From: Rhineura floridana | Lineage: Eukaryota; Chordata; Lepidosauria; Squamata; Rhineuridae | Assembly: GCF_030035675.1 (NCBI RefSeq) | Contig: NC_084489.1 | Span: forward strand, 50,873,898-50,937,897 | DNA: 64,000 bases | Direction: 5' to 3' | In this document: piece after piece, positions 43,602 through 55,209 of the stretch | Numbering within the stretch: position 1 is the first letter of the stretch | Layout of the letters: every line of letters starts with the position of its first letter | Translations under genes and position numbers: made by a program | Notes under the pieces: generated by a model | The model's input: the letters and a program-made list of their open reading frames with translations, nothing else | What the model was told of the DNA's origin: nothing | Database searches by the model: none

Positions 43602-43739
43602 CAGCCTTTCCCAACCAGTGTGCCTCCAGATGTTGTTGGACCACAACTCCCATCAGCCTCAGCTAGCATTGCCAATGGTCAGGAAAGATGGGAGTTGTAG
43701 TCCAACAACATCTGGAGGCACACTGGTTGGGAAAGGCTG
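43602..43739. mobile_element. Palindromic hAT-like MITE, family C (138 bp, youngest copy)
   Basis: Two 53-bp arms (CAGCCTTTCCCAACC ... ACAACTCCCATC and its reverse complement) with one mismatch, and an exact 8-bp duplication GGTTAGGG (43594-43601 and 43740-43747). Family hallmark: ccagatgttgttggac and catcagcc around ccaatggtcagg. Confidence 0.92.
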
Positions 43740-43904
43740 GGTTAGGGTGTTAAAACAATTTGCTATTCTTTATCATTTGACTTTTTTTATAGTGCTATTT
43801 TGTATAAATATGGTTAGTACCCTTACACTAATGAAGATGTTCTGGTCTGGGTTAATTCTAGGATTAAAAGTTATCCTATGTGTCTTCTGTTGATATGCAT
43901 AAGG

Positions 43905-44035
43905 AAAGGGACTCTTTGGCCTTCCAGGCATTGTTGGACTCCAACTTTCATCAGCTCCAGCCCACAAGGTCAGTATTCAGGGATGAAGGGAGCTGGAATC
44001 TAGCAACATCTTGAGGGCCACAGGCTCTCCAAGAT
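43905..44035. mobile_element. Palindromic MITE, family C (old)
   Basis: gggactctttggccttccag ... ttgttggactccaac ... ctagcaacatcttgagggcc; strongly drifted. A further half-copy is at 30355-30447. Confidence 0.65.
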
Positions 44036-45084
44036 GGAGGGAAGTCCTACTGCTCACTATAACTCAGCATGTGGTGGCAGGTCGATGTGAGAAAATAGGG
44101 ATTTCTGGACTCAGTGGATTAGCTGACAGACTGACCTAATGACCTCCAGGGGCCAGGGTAGAGGACCCTCGAGATGTCCCAACTTGATGGCTAAGTGGTG
44201 GGATCCAAATTTGTGGAATTTAGATATAGCGAGATACATCTGGTAAGGCTTTGAATAATCCAGAATGTTTGTTGACCAGAACTGGAAAGATGCAGAGAGA
44301 GCAGTGCAATTAAGTGTTATTTTGGTTTGGTTGGAGAGTTGGTAGAGATTAGATAATGCCTTACAAGAAAGCATCACGGTCAAATGGAGCTAATAAAGAT
44401 GGAGGAATGAATCCTGACTCCATAGAAGTTTGGAAAATGCCTTGCAGTACTGCTGATTTGGAACCAAAAAAAGTGAACTGTTGCAGGACGTCTATCCTGA
44501 GAAGGTTCCAAGAGAGAGTTCACTTGACAAGGGTGAGTCATTCTCCCACAAATACACATCTGGGCACTCATTAAAAATTCACAGTATAGTTAATTTATAG
44601 TACAATGTATACATATCTATTCAGAAGTAAGACTCTTCATATTCAATGGGGTTTACTCCCAGGTAAATCAGATTGTAGTAATCGGACCAGACTAAGATTC
44701 TTTTGAAGCTTTGGAGCTGTACTACTTTGGGGGGGGGGCATGGGGCTTTACTGGTTAAAGGAAGTAAAAAATTATGTCAATAATATAAGGACTTAGGCTG
44801 CAATCCTAACCAGGTCTACTCAGAAGAAAATCCTATAAAATTCAGTGGAGCAACACCCATATGAGGTAGGTTAGGCTGAGAGTTACTGGCTAACTCAAGG
44901 CAATAAGTGAACAAAAATGATGGGTGAAGTAAGTTTTTAAAATGTGAAATTGCACATGCTCAGTGTGTTTTTGTTGTTGTTTATCAAGGCTTTGAGTGTG
45001 TTTTTATACATTTGTATATGTTCATTATATTTTTAAATATTTTTAAATATGTTAAGTTGCCCAAATTTTGTTGTTTTTACTCTT

Positions 45085-45230
45085 GAGTTCTTTACGCGGT
45101 TTAGGGTTGGCATTGGGGGAGAGCAGGGCTCTTGTGCCTTTAACAGCTGTGTGGCAGGCAGAAATTAAATTAAGCCTTTTCTAGTATGGAAATACAAGCT
45201 TTGCCTTTTGACATTCTGTCTTAGACATAT
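45085..45230 (+). repeat. Inverted-repeat partner 1 (unclassified repeat U3)
   Basis: gtttagggttggcattgggg ... taacagctgtgtggcaggcag ... ccttttctagtatggaaata; the reverse complement recurs at 46520-46640. Confidence 0.7.
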
Positions 45231-46519
45231 TATTATTGTCATATGGAGCTTCTTGAGCTGAGTGCTGAAAATGAGGAATCATTGTATACAGGTGGAGCAC
45301 TTAAAACCAGAGTCCAAATGCCCAGGTATCAACCAGGCTCTGTTCACCACTCTGGGTGGTTTACTTTTATATCCTCATTTTCATTTCCTTCAAAATTTGT
45401 TAACAGGTGTTTATATTGCTGTAACCTGCCCTGATGAATGGCAGGTAATAAATATTGTCATCTTCATATTTGTTTTTGTGATGAATAAAAAGTGACTTTA
45501 TTTAATGCTAGATATTTCTTCAATTAGAGACAAAAATTACAATTGCAAAAACGGAGGTTACAAAGGGGGTCCCATACTCATGAAGGTTGAGAATCATTGA
45601 ACTATACTGAAGGAGGGCTGAGACTCTGAAGGCCTTGTACAAAAAGTGTGAGCTGTTGTTCTACAACTTGATTTACCAGAAGAAAAAGATTGTCTCAGAT
45701 TCTTTAGAAGGAACTCTGAACCTGTGACGGTTCAATGGGCGTTGTACAGATTGACTCTATTGAATGTGAAGTTTCTATTTGATCCAGGAAGAGGGTTATA
45801 CAAAACGAGTCCTGCAAATGAATATGAACTTGTAGAACTCAAATTTAAACCACTATTAAGTGTATTTTTGTTATGCTTTATTATTTAAGCTGTATGTGTT
45901 TATATGGGTGCTATAACTGCCACCTTATTTATATCAAAATTGTCCTCCGTTGTCATGGAACATCAAATTCAGACAACTGTTTGAAATGGGGTATGTAGCA
46001 GAAGAGTGAGAGGAAGAATGATGAACGGCAGGGGTGTGTGATGGAACATTTGGGTGGATTCATAGTAAATTACAGGTTTTGAAAATGACAAGTTGAGGGG
46101 GAGTGTTAGAGGTGTTGAAAGAATGTAGGAGGGAGAAAATGAGATGAAAGAGAATAAGGGTGTAGATAAAGAAGTTAAGATAGGTGTTAAGCAGGGGGAA
46201 GAGGAATACCAGGTTAAGGTAGCAAAAACAATTATTTGCTATTCTTTATTAATGACTATTTGGTGTTGTTTCCATAAACAAACACGCTTTAATGGTTTAA
46301 ATTAATGAAGGTGTTTTGGTCTCGGTGAATTCTAGGTTTAATGAGTCTCATCCCTTGGGTCTGGCATTGAAATACACAATGAAGTCTATAGAGCAGAGGT
46401 CGGCAATATTTTTGGATCAGTGGGCAAAGTTTCCCATTTGAGAGTGTTGACAGCACAAGTCACAAAATGGCTGCCATGGAGGCATGACATAGCACAAGAC
46501 AGTACAGTTATGGTGAAGC

Positions 46520-46640
46520 TTTCCCCATAATTGTATTTCCATACTAGAAAAGGTATGACCTGTTGAATTTCTGCCTGTCATACAGCTGTTAGAAAGCCTT
46601 GTTTTTCCCCAATGCCAACCCTAAACCAAATCCTAGGCTG
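46520..46640 (-). repeat. Inverted-repeat partner 2 (unclassified repeat U3)
   Basis: tatttccatactagaaaagg ... gcctgtcatacagctgtt ... ccaatgccaaccctaaacc, the mirror of 45085-45230, about 1.3 kb apart. Confidence 0.7.
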
Positions 46641-47984
46641 CCCCATTTAACACAAACATATTTACTTCTGAGCTGCCCTGGGCTCCTGCTGGGAGGAAGG
46701 GCGGGATATAAATCAAATAATAAATAAATATGTAATCCATTGTCCTGTAAGTTAACTATACAATGAATTCTTAATGAGTGCCTGTATTTTAGTTCCAGCA
46801 CAGCAGGAGACATACCTAAGACTCTTAGTAATGTTTTCACATTTGCTTTTTGGAGGGAGGGGGAATTCTTCACCCACACTTGTTGTACAGAAATATTTTT
46901 CCTGCAAATACTACTGCACAATACCTGATCTCAGACAAACCCACCACAGGAAAATATGTCCTGGTTGCCAGGTGAAAAGGAATCTATGGAGATTCCAAGG
47001 ACTAGAAAATAAGAAGCAGGAAACATGTACTAAAGGGCAGGGGGAAACAGCCACTCTTTTGGAAACCAGGCAATAGGAATCCCTGGGGTCCTCACTTATC
47101 AATTACATCTCTGCCTCATTAGCTAAAAACACTGACATGCAGGAGCAGCCAGGCTGGCTGATTTCACAGAAATCTTAGAAGTGTACCTGCACATTCTGCT
47201 TCATAACTTTCTAAGAGGGCTAGAGACATTTTTTAAAAAAATGAAAGCTCAGTCTGGGACCCCTGCTGGGTGGAGTGCGGGCTGACAACCCGTTTATTGT
47301 TCACTATAACCCAGTAGGTGATGGCAACAGGTTATTGTGAGGACTCTTTAGGGAAGTCTGGATTCAATGGACCAGCTGAGTTACTGATCTAGTGATCCAC
47401 AGAAACGAGGTTCTTGTCTCCTTGGAACATCACAAGTTATGTCAATACAAATGATTGTTAAACACACCCCAGTTGAAAGAACTTAAAGCATACAATGTTG
47501 CAGTATTTTCCCAGCACACAAAAAATGGCTGCTCCTGTTCAAGGCTCCAACTAGTTTGGAACAGGAATCCTGTACTATTTTTCAGATCTCATGGAGGGGG
47601 ATATTCTTCCTCCAAACCCTTCCACTTCTGTGCTAAAAGAATTAGGTAGCAAGTGATGCAAAAGACCTCTGCATGAGATCCTGGAGAATTGCTGCGAGCC
47701 TGACTATACAGGACTACATAGATAAATAATCTGACCTGATGTAAAGCAGATTACTATAGTCCTAGAAGGCTCAGGTTTGGGAGATACCAGTTCTGAACCA
47801 CAATGCACACATATATAGTGGGATCTGAAGAGCAGGAAGAGAGGCATAGTTGTTCCTTTCCTCCTGAAATATCACAATATAGTGCAGAGAGCAGAGGGGT
47901 GTTTTTTTTTGTTTTTTTACACTTTATGGCATATATCCCTCTAGTTTCCTTTCTCTTCACTCAGCTGACATCAACATTCCACAC

Positions 47985-50124
47985 ACTTGCAACTGATGAA
48001 ATTGTTCTTTTTATTTAACTTCTAAACTTGTATACTGCTGCATACCTAAGGAGTCCCACAAATAGGAAGAAATCAGATTTTATCTATGGGTGGTGCCATT
48101 TTGCTTCCATACTGATAGCCACTCAACTACCTGAACTCATGCTTAGACAGAACTAATAATTAACAGTCATTCTGATACTTTAAGGTAAAATACTTTAGAA
48201 TAGTTCACTCCCCCACCCCAGATTAGCTACACAATTTACTACAGCACTGACAATTTACACTAAATGCTTGGGGGGAAATACTTTGAGGCAGATAAAACAG
48301 ATGAAAGCACTAAAGCCAGAATGAGCAACAGAAGAGACCAGTATATACAAGCGAGAGACTGTTAAATGTCATATAAGCCTAAAATTATTGTACTAATGAG
48401 CAACAGCTCAATATTTGTCTCAGCAATGCATCTGTCACCATAGCTGTTCTGAGAATTTGGCATGTCTATTATTTTTGCACTTTCCCCTCATAACTGATTT
48501 AACAGAGAAATAATATGTCTGAAGCAAAACATTTTCACCATTCTTTTAATTCCAGTTTTCAGAACTCCTCTACAAGCGAGATTTATAGCATAAATAAGAA
48601 AACATCTGGTATGTTATATTCATGTGACATAAAGGTTACTTAGCTATGAAGAAATGTTAATATTGTACTGAACATTGATTAAGAGCAACATTGGGAACAG
48701 AACAATATTGTCCTGTCTAAACAGCAGAGAGAGGCAGAAGTGCATATGCAAACCTTGAAGTAAACAATTTCGTAGGACAGTGGTAATGCTCCAGTGCCCC
48801 AATTCACTGAAAAAGCAAACAGTAATGAGTTTTCGATACTTGGCAAAGATTTCTAACTAGCAAACACCATCAAGTAATAATAACTTTATCATCAATATGA
48901 TGAATTCAAGGCAGATAAAAAGCAAGCCTTACTTGATCACTTTAGCAAAGCTACTGTGTCTTAATATTGCAACAAGAAAAAAAAATAGGCGCATTCAGTA
49001 CATTGTATGTCGAGTGTGAGAGCATAATGGCTACAAGAAAATTGCACTATAATTAATAGTTTAGCACAAGTACACAGCTCCTTCTTCTGTTGCTAGAGAT
49101 ATCCATTTAAAGATGACCTAACACAACAGCAAGATAATATGAGATACACAGGGAAATCATGTTTTAAACTAACCAAAAGGATGCTACAAGACATAAGAAC
49201 ACTGTTAAAGCTGAACTAAATAATGACAGTCATCTAATCCTAAATGGAAACTAAGAAACACTCAAAATTCTCGACATGCAACATGATCTCGCATTTTAAT
49301 TTAAACAGTACCTATTATGGTGCAAGTCCAGTTCTATAAACAAAGAAAAAACTTTTTTTTTAAAAAAAGGGAGTCAACATTAAACCAGCATTAACATGGG
49401 GCTATGCACAGTTTACTACTTCCTCTAGTAGAAGCACAGTAATTCTCATAGTAATCAACTTTCCAGATGAAGCATAATAAATATATTTGGATATATTTAA
49501 TTAGTTCACTTAGCGAAACTGTGCTTATTCTGATAATGAGCTCAAGATGTTCATCCAAGTTTCCACCTAACCTTCAGCCACAGCTCAAACACAACTCAGC
49601 CCTGCAATATATGAAACTAAAAACAAACATATTCACCAACATTTCAATATTAGAACGAAATGTTGAACTTTGGCATATTTCTTGACTGTTGACTTTGTCA
49701 GGATTTTAATTAAATACTTCACACTTGAATCTCGTTAGCAAAGAACCCATCGGTATATGATGTAACTAATTGAAGGTATCAAAGAATTAACACAAAGCAT
49801 TGTTTGATAAAAACAGCTAAAATACTGCATATCATGGGTGAATCTGGACAACAGATATTTATTTCAATATAAGGTTTGTGTGCATACATCATTGAATCAA
49901 AAGTAAGGAGATTTGATTGCTTACTACTAAGCTTTATGAACTTGGCTTTGCAGTTCCATGGCACGTGAAATGTTCTTGCTTCCAGCATGATTAAAGAAGC
50001 ACCTGCTGGCTATGGCCACTTGAAGGAACACGTTATAATTATTTAGCAAATCCATCTAGCCATTGTAAGCTAAATGTATTAGTTCAGCATTCCATAAGGA
50101 GTCTTCAGTGCACTACCAAACATT
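47985..50124 (-). other. C1GALT1: Probable C1GALT1 3' UTR
   Basis: AT-rich, largely repeat-free sequence downstream of the stop. An AATAAA on the minus strand at 48015-48010, followed about 25-30 nt later by a GTGTGTGG element, is the best polyadenylation site I can see and would give a 2.1-kb 3' UTR. The end point is inferred. Confidence 0.4.
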
Positions 50125-50349
50125 TTATTTAGAGGCTTTCAGAGGCTTGTCCACTTCACCTTTGGATTTCACATCACCCGTTGCTGCATCACTTAAGTTT
50201 TTCTTTTCTTGATCCTTAGGAGAATCAGGATTGTATCTGAATTGGTAACCATAAGGACGCAGATGATAAATTAAATATTCCAACTGATACATAGTGGTGG
50301 CATCAACGTAGTGAAAAGAGACTGCCAGGTCAGAGCAGCAGCCAGGACC
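50125..50349 (-). CDS. C1GALT1: C1GALT1 coding exon 3 (C-terminus and stop)
   Basis: Acceptor tag at 50352-50350; stop TAA at 50127-50125. It starts [25 protein letters not shown]-like, strongly conserved, then a lineage-variable tail rich in Lys, Asp and Ser that ends KPLKASK and contains one NLS sequon. The stop overlaps an AATAAA hexamer (50130-50125 region, minus strand). Confidence 0.96.
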   Translation of the reverse strand, partial: GPGCCSDLAVSFHYVDATTMYQLEYLIYHLRPYGYQFRYNPDSPKDQEKKNLSDAATGDVKSKGEVDKPLKASK

Positions 50350-53300
50350 CTACCACAAAAAAGGAAAAGCATGATGAACAGGCAAAAAATCTATTTAAAT
50401 CTATTTAAATGTTAGTATGAACTTAAGGGGCATCTACTTAGGCTGCAAACCAGTACACAGTTACTTGCGAGTAAGTCCCACTGAACCTTTACTTCTGAGT
50501 AGATATTACTGGATTACAGCCTTAATCATCTTGATAGCACTGAGGATGCTAAACTTTGTTAGCACACAGAAGAAATGTGTTTTCTTTGGAAAGACAGTTT
50601 GTTTCAGAATTGGTCACAAGAGTAACACAATACAGGAGAATTCCCATTCGGGACATAAGAAAAAGACAATTTCAATTTCTTCCCCCAATGTTACATGACA
50701 ACAGAACCAGAGAAGGACCATAAAACGTGTGGAATAAAACATGTTTTTGTGTGTAGAAAGGCTTGGGTTCTCCTTTGCTTAATATCTTGGAGAGCAGCTG
50801 ACAATCAAAATATAGTTCTCAGTAGAATGGACCAATGTCCTGACAGTATATAGCAGTAAACATTTACAGTAGGGCACTGCTTTTCGGTGCCCTGCTTTTT
50901 GGCATTTCACTAATATGGCGCCAGCGGGGCGATCAGCTGGAGGGAGGCTGGAGCTCCCCGTGCTCCAGCTGATCTCGCCGGAGGAGGGGAAAATCAGCTG
51001 TAGCACGCTTTTCCTCTTCTGGCGCTATCAGACTCCCACGCTCGAGCTGATGGCGCCGGAGGAGGGGAAGATCAGCTGTAGCGCGCTACAGCTGATCTCC
51101 TCCTCCTCTGGCACGATGAGCGGGTTAGGTTCCAGACCCCCGCGCTACAGCTGATCTGCTTTTTGGTGCTTTTCGCTTTTCGGTGGGGGTCTGGAACCTA
51201 ACCTGCCATATGAGTGGGGCCCTACTTTATAGACTAAGTTAAGAGGTTATGTTCTAATGGCCAGTTTAGACCATGAAAAGATTAATTACAATATTCCAAT
51301 CTTTGCAAAAATCTTACCTCTACAGGAGGATAATAGTTATAATTCCAGTACCAAAAAGTTCTAGGTAGGTATCCTTTCATTAAGTGATGTTCTGGCACAA
51401 ATGGATGGAAAGTCTCCTTGCCAGTTGGATCCCTGGAATCTCCAGCTTCTACATTAATACTCTCCATGCATTTGCCTAATGCCAAGTCTTCAATGGAAGA
51501 GCTATGAGTACATTTGTTGTTTTTAAAAGCATCCACAAATCTCTTCAGAGCTTCTTTGCTGAGCACGTAGCCGGCACCTCCACTCATGTAGCCCTGTTTT
51601 ACAAAAGGCTTAAACTTTCTTCCAAAATAAATTGGTTGTTCAGGGCTGTATTTTGAAAGAAGCCATCTCAAGTTGTCCAGTGCAACGTATGTGTCATCAT
51701 CTGCCTTCATGAACCAGTCTGCTTCATCAAGATGGTGATCATGTACATACTGAAAAGCTTTAATGGTTTTCCAGTACAACTGATCCCTGCCTTCTTTGGT
51801 TTCCAACCCCACTGTTGGGAAGTCTTTATTTTCCTCAGAGCTCATAAACAGTATTCTGTTGCAATGCTGAGCCCAAGTAGCTTTGACATGTTTGGCCTTT
51901 GTTTCCAGATTTTGAGGTCCAGTCATCACCCAACAAAGTATCCTTACCTTCTGGTACAGTTCTTCAGCAATATTTTTATTTTCATCTGAAAGAGAGGGGG
52001 GAAATTACATTGCAAAATGCCGTCATACTTCAGAGTATTTATATGTTGCTTTTTAGCACCACACCTCACAAAACATTGTTCATTGAACAAAATTATAGAT
52101 ACAATAGTTACACTGGCACATCAGAAAAGCGTATACTTCTAAAGAAAGCTAGTCTGATTAAGTAATTCACAGCCTTAGTTAAAGGCAGTTGTGAAGAGAA
52201 AGATCTTAAAGGCTCACTTAATGCCTTAACTGAAGCAGCCAAGGCATAGGGCACATGGAATGGTGATCTAGTGTGGTGGGGGCACTATCTCTTGTGCTTT
52301 CCAAGATAACCAGTGTTACTGAAGGGCACACCAGCAGGGTCTGTGAAACAAGTCTTAACGTACAGGCAGAATTAACCAGATGGACGCAGTCCTTTAGGTA
52401 AGTCCTTGAAAGCACTAAACAGTTTGAAGCCAGGTTAACACCAGCACTTTGAACTGAACCCAGAAACACTGGCAACCAAAGGAGTTGGCACAAAATTGGT
52501 GTTGCATGTTCAGACTTTCTGTCCCTGCAAGCAACTGGGCAGCCACATTTTGCACCAGCTGAAGTTTCTGAACCATCTTCAAACAAAACCCTTTGTCAAG
52601 CGCATTACAGTTTGGCAGACACAAGTGTATGGTAACTGAGGTCAAGTATGGCATCTCTAGATAGGCTGAATGAAAGCACTCATGACCAGTGCCACCATGT
52701 GTACCTGTCCAGATAATGACCAACTGAAGAGCTTCCCTAGGCTGTGCTACTGGTTATTCAAGAGAGGACAATCTTGTCCAGGACAGGATTCACACCACCA
52801 TCCACAAGACTGGTTTCACTGTTCACATTATCATTATGATCAAGACCAGCTTTTTCCAGTGTTTTTTTTTTAACTGTTTTGCCACAGCTCTGGTAGGCAC
52901 AGTGATGGGACAGCTGATTAATAGTCTTTATGGTATAAGTTTTTACAAATTTTGAATACTGAAGGAGAAGTGGAATTCTGTAAGCATTAACTGAGCTAAG
53001 GCTAACTGAATAAAGATTTGTAAATATATGCTATATGAGTTGAACCACCATTGCCTACATGGAAATGAACATTACCTCATTTAAAGTTTAACAGCCCTGA
53101 CATCCAGTAACGTCCCATTTTTCTTTTAAATGCTAAATTATATGATATAGTCTCCACATTTTTATTCTCCATCCAATTTAAACAGGATTAGAAAAGTATT
53201 TCAAGTTCCCAGATGCCATTATACGATTTGACTGCCAGAGTTGGGGAGGTGAAATTAGCCAGATTTCTAGACATCAGCACTACATTTTTAGGGGCAAGAG

Positions 53301-53929
53301 TAACCAGCAACATGTTTTCAGCTTTAAAAACTAAAACACAATTAATGCTGCAATCATATATTCGCTCCCATGACAGTAAACTTCATTTAACTCAGTATGA
53401 CTTATTTTAGAGTAGATATGTATAGGATTGTGCAGTAACAGTGATAATACACTGCTGGCTCCTCGAACGTCAAGGCAAACTGTGTCCCAAACTCAACTGT
53501 GCATTCAAAACATTTTAATGTTACAAACTAATTTAGTGGAAAATGTAATGCCACATCCTGGGCAGATACATGAAAAGTATTTAGAACATTTATAATATGG
53601 AATTTGAGTACTGTACATATTAGCAGGGGACTACAAGATTATGATGGGATAAGATTATGATATAAAGAAAAACAATATGCTGCTCCATACGGCTGCATAA
53701 ATATACCTTTATGTTGCCCAGCATCGGCATTAAAATTCATTTGCCCTTTTAGCTGATTCCTTTCATCATCATCTGAGTGATGGCCATGAGGATCGTTGTA
53801 AAGGATATGAGGCTCAACTTTAACTTGTTCTTCCAATACTACACTAAACAGCAGGTAACACAAGAAAAATCCAATTGCTGATCCAAAAGTAAAGGTCAGA
53901 AAATTCAATAAGGATTTAGAAGAGGCCAT
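50125..53929 (-). CDS. C1GALT1: Core 1 synthase, glycoprotein-N-acetylgalactosamine 3-beta-galactosyltransferase 1 (complete coding sequence)
   Basis: C1GALT1 adds galactose in beta-1,3 linkage to GalNAc-Ser/Thr, making the core 1 (T antigen) O-glycan in the Golgi; it needs the chaperone COSMC (C1GALT1C1). Coding exons, in order: 53929-53707, 51985-51318, 50349-50125. Phases fit (1, then 0) and give 371 residues against 363 in human as I recall. It is a type II membrane protein: short cytosolic tail, membrane anchor at about residues 9-29, stem to about 85, then the GT31 catalytic domain. The metal-binding DDD is at residues 170-172 (KADDDTYV), [16 protein letters not shown] at 206-220, the [13 protein letters not shown] block at 233-245, and a [15 protein letters not shown] block at 298-312. 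The last about 35 residues are unlike human. All catalytic motifs are intact and the gene looks functional. Confidence 0.97.
50440..50523. mobile_element. Palindromic MITE, family E, 3' of C1GALT1 intron 3 boundary
   Basis: taggctgcaaaccagtacac ... gagtaagtcccactgaac ... gattacagcct; it sits 91 bp from the acceptor of C1GALT1 coding exon 3. Confidence 0.7.
50865..51229. mobile_element. Tc1/mariner-like MITE with iterated CAGCTGATC palindromes
   Basis: Starts TACAGTAGGGC, ends gtggggccctactttA; TA at both borders. The GC-rich core repeats gatcagctg / cagctgatc modules with ccggaggaggggaa spacers. It lies in the intron between C1GALT1 coding exons 2 and 3. A sister copy is at 55210-55528. Confidence 0.8.
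51318..51985 (-). CDS. C1GALT1: C1GALT1 coding exon 2 (catalytic domain)
   Basis: Acceptor cag at 51988-51986, donor GT at 51317-51316 after PPVE. 668 bp, carrying most of the GT31 fold from [19 protein letters not shown] to [11 protein letters not shown], with the DDD motif and the WNYNYYPP block. A longer open frame continuing past PPVE is intron. Confidence 0.97.
52215..52870 (-). mobile_element. Decayed L2-clade LINE ORF2 C-terminal region
   Basis: A minus-strand frame contains [19 protein letters not shown], the counterpart of [17 protein letters not shown] in the 21-24 kb LINE, with similar text continuing to about 52230. Several frame breaks; old. In C1GALT1 between coding exons 1 and 2, in the same orientation as the gene. 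Confidence 0.75.
53707..53929 (-). CDS. C1GALT1: C1GALT1 coding exon 1 (membrane anchor and stem)
   Basis: ATG at 53929-53927, donor GT at 53706-53705, phase 1. It codes 74 residues: [11 protein letters not shown], the hydrophobic signal-anchor and the start of the stem. The exon probably begins at 53948 or 53945 (AG after a pyrimidine tract), so only about 16-19 bp of 5' UTR lie in it and the rest of the leader must come from an upstream exon. Confidence 0.95.
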
Positions 53930-54724
53930 TTCCTAAAGAGTTCGTCTGCTGAGAGAAAGAGAAAAAAGTATTAATTATGTTATGCTTGAGAATACAAATG
54001 AAAAATGCAGAAAGACACCAAATGACCATATCAAAATATTAGGTTTTTCATGCTTTTCCATACTTTTTTATGATACTTCATTGTGAAGATGCCCCATAGT
54101 GAAGGTTATATTTTACCATGTTTTGAACCAATGTTTTTTTTAAAAAAGGCAAAATATAAATCTTGACCATTTCGTGAAAACACCTGTAAAGATAATGACA
54201 TGGTTTCATATTTTTAAAAAATCAATCTGTAAATTTGCCTTGAAACTGGGGAAGTGTTGTCATATTAAAAAAGGAAATGTTTAATAAAAGGTATCCAAGA
54301 AATTTGAAGAATGACAAATAATATTAGTCATAACTTGCACAGCAAAGATTATTTTGTGCCTTACTTTCTCTAAAACAGCACACATTCAAAGTCTGCATAC
54401 TGGAGGAACAAGGCACTCATGTTCAAGATTATATTCAGAGTCAAATGTGGAACATTTCTTAATGGAAACAAATGTACCATATTTTTATTCTATGCCACAG
54501 CAACAGCATTTAATATTGACCACATAACTGAAATTCACTAATAGGCAAAAAAACCCTTGGGGTTTAAGAACGTACCTATAGCCCACAGATATTTCTGTCA
54601 AACTTTAAAAAGCAGGGAAATTGGGTAGCTATAGTGAATGTACCAGGGGAGCAGGAGACCTGACCTCCTCTCTGAGATATTGTACTGCCCTACAAATTTG
54701 TCAAAATGCAAACACAATTTAGGT

Positions 54725-54900
54725 TTTATTTATTTATTTATTTATTTATTTATTTGATTTATATCCCGCCTGTCCTCCCAGGAGGAGCCCAGGGCGGCAA
54801 ACAAAAGCACTAAAAACACTTTGAAACATCATAAAAACAGACTTTAAAATACATTAAAACAAAACATCTTTAAAAACATATTTTTTAAAAATTCACAGTC
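54725..54900 (-). mobile_element. L2-like LINE tail fragment with (TTTA)n end
   Basis: Begins with eight TTTA units (the A-rich 3' end on the minus strand), then atatcccgcctgtcctccca and an AAAAC-rich stretch, as in the 10.3 and 11.1 kb copies. It lies in C1GALT1 intron 1. Confidence 0.7.
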
Positions 54901-55209
54901 CAATCCACTTCCTATGTAGCTTGGAAGAATTTGGTAACACATGCCTCTGAGCATATGGTGAATGGTGGCAACACCTGCAATCAGCCAAATAACAGAAACA
55001 AGACATGTGCTGTGCTGATCTTGTTTTAGATTTCAGCTATTTCAACTAGCTTATTATCAGCTACAAATATTTCTAGATAGTAATTATTCTAAAATGAACA
55101 TTAAGTTTTTACTATCACAAAATTTCCCTCTGTTATAGAGTTTGACAATAAATCACATTGTATCCTTTTGACAGTAAGTTGCACTTTAGAATCATCAAGA
55201 AATGTAAAG

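Larger units (their letters stand above)
39621..47984. other. Intergenic region between convergent COL28A1 and C1GALT1
   Basis: Contains an L2-like tail (about 40195-40300), another on the plus strand at 46675-46735, MITEs of families C, E and F, the U3 inverted pair, and diverged duplicated stretches (43120-43430 resembles 47440-47700; 43430-43880 resembles 45990-46370; 44041-44120 resembles 47300-47400). 40800-42260 is AT-rich with no repeat that I recognise. No host coding exon seen. Confidence 0.6.

Noticed and set aside
44356-44574. A 72-codon frame (MPYKKASRSNGANKDGG ...)
   Set aside because: No domain or splice support; in a region of diverged repeats.
45640-45890. A 70-codon plus-strand frame (LDLPEEKDCLRFFRRN ...)
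   Set aside because: It looks somewhat protein-like but has no match that I recognise, no splice context, and a length not rare by chance.
51282-51317. C-terminal extension of the C1GALT1 exon 2 frame ([11 protein letters not shown])
   Set aside because: It follows the GT donor and is intronic; the true continuation is the GPGCC exon at 50349.
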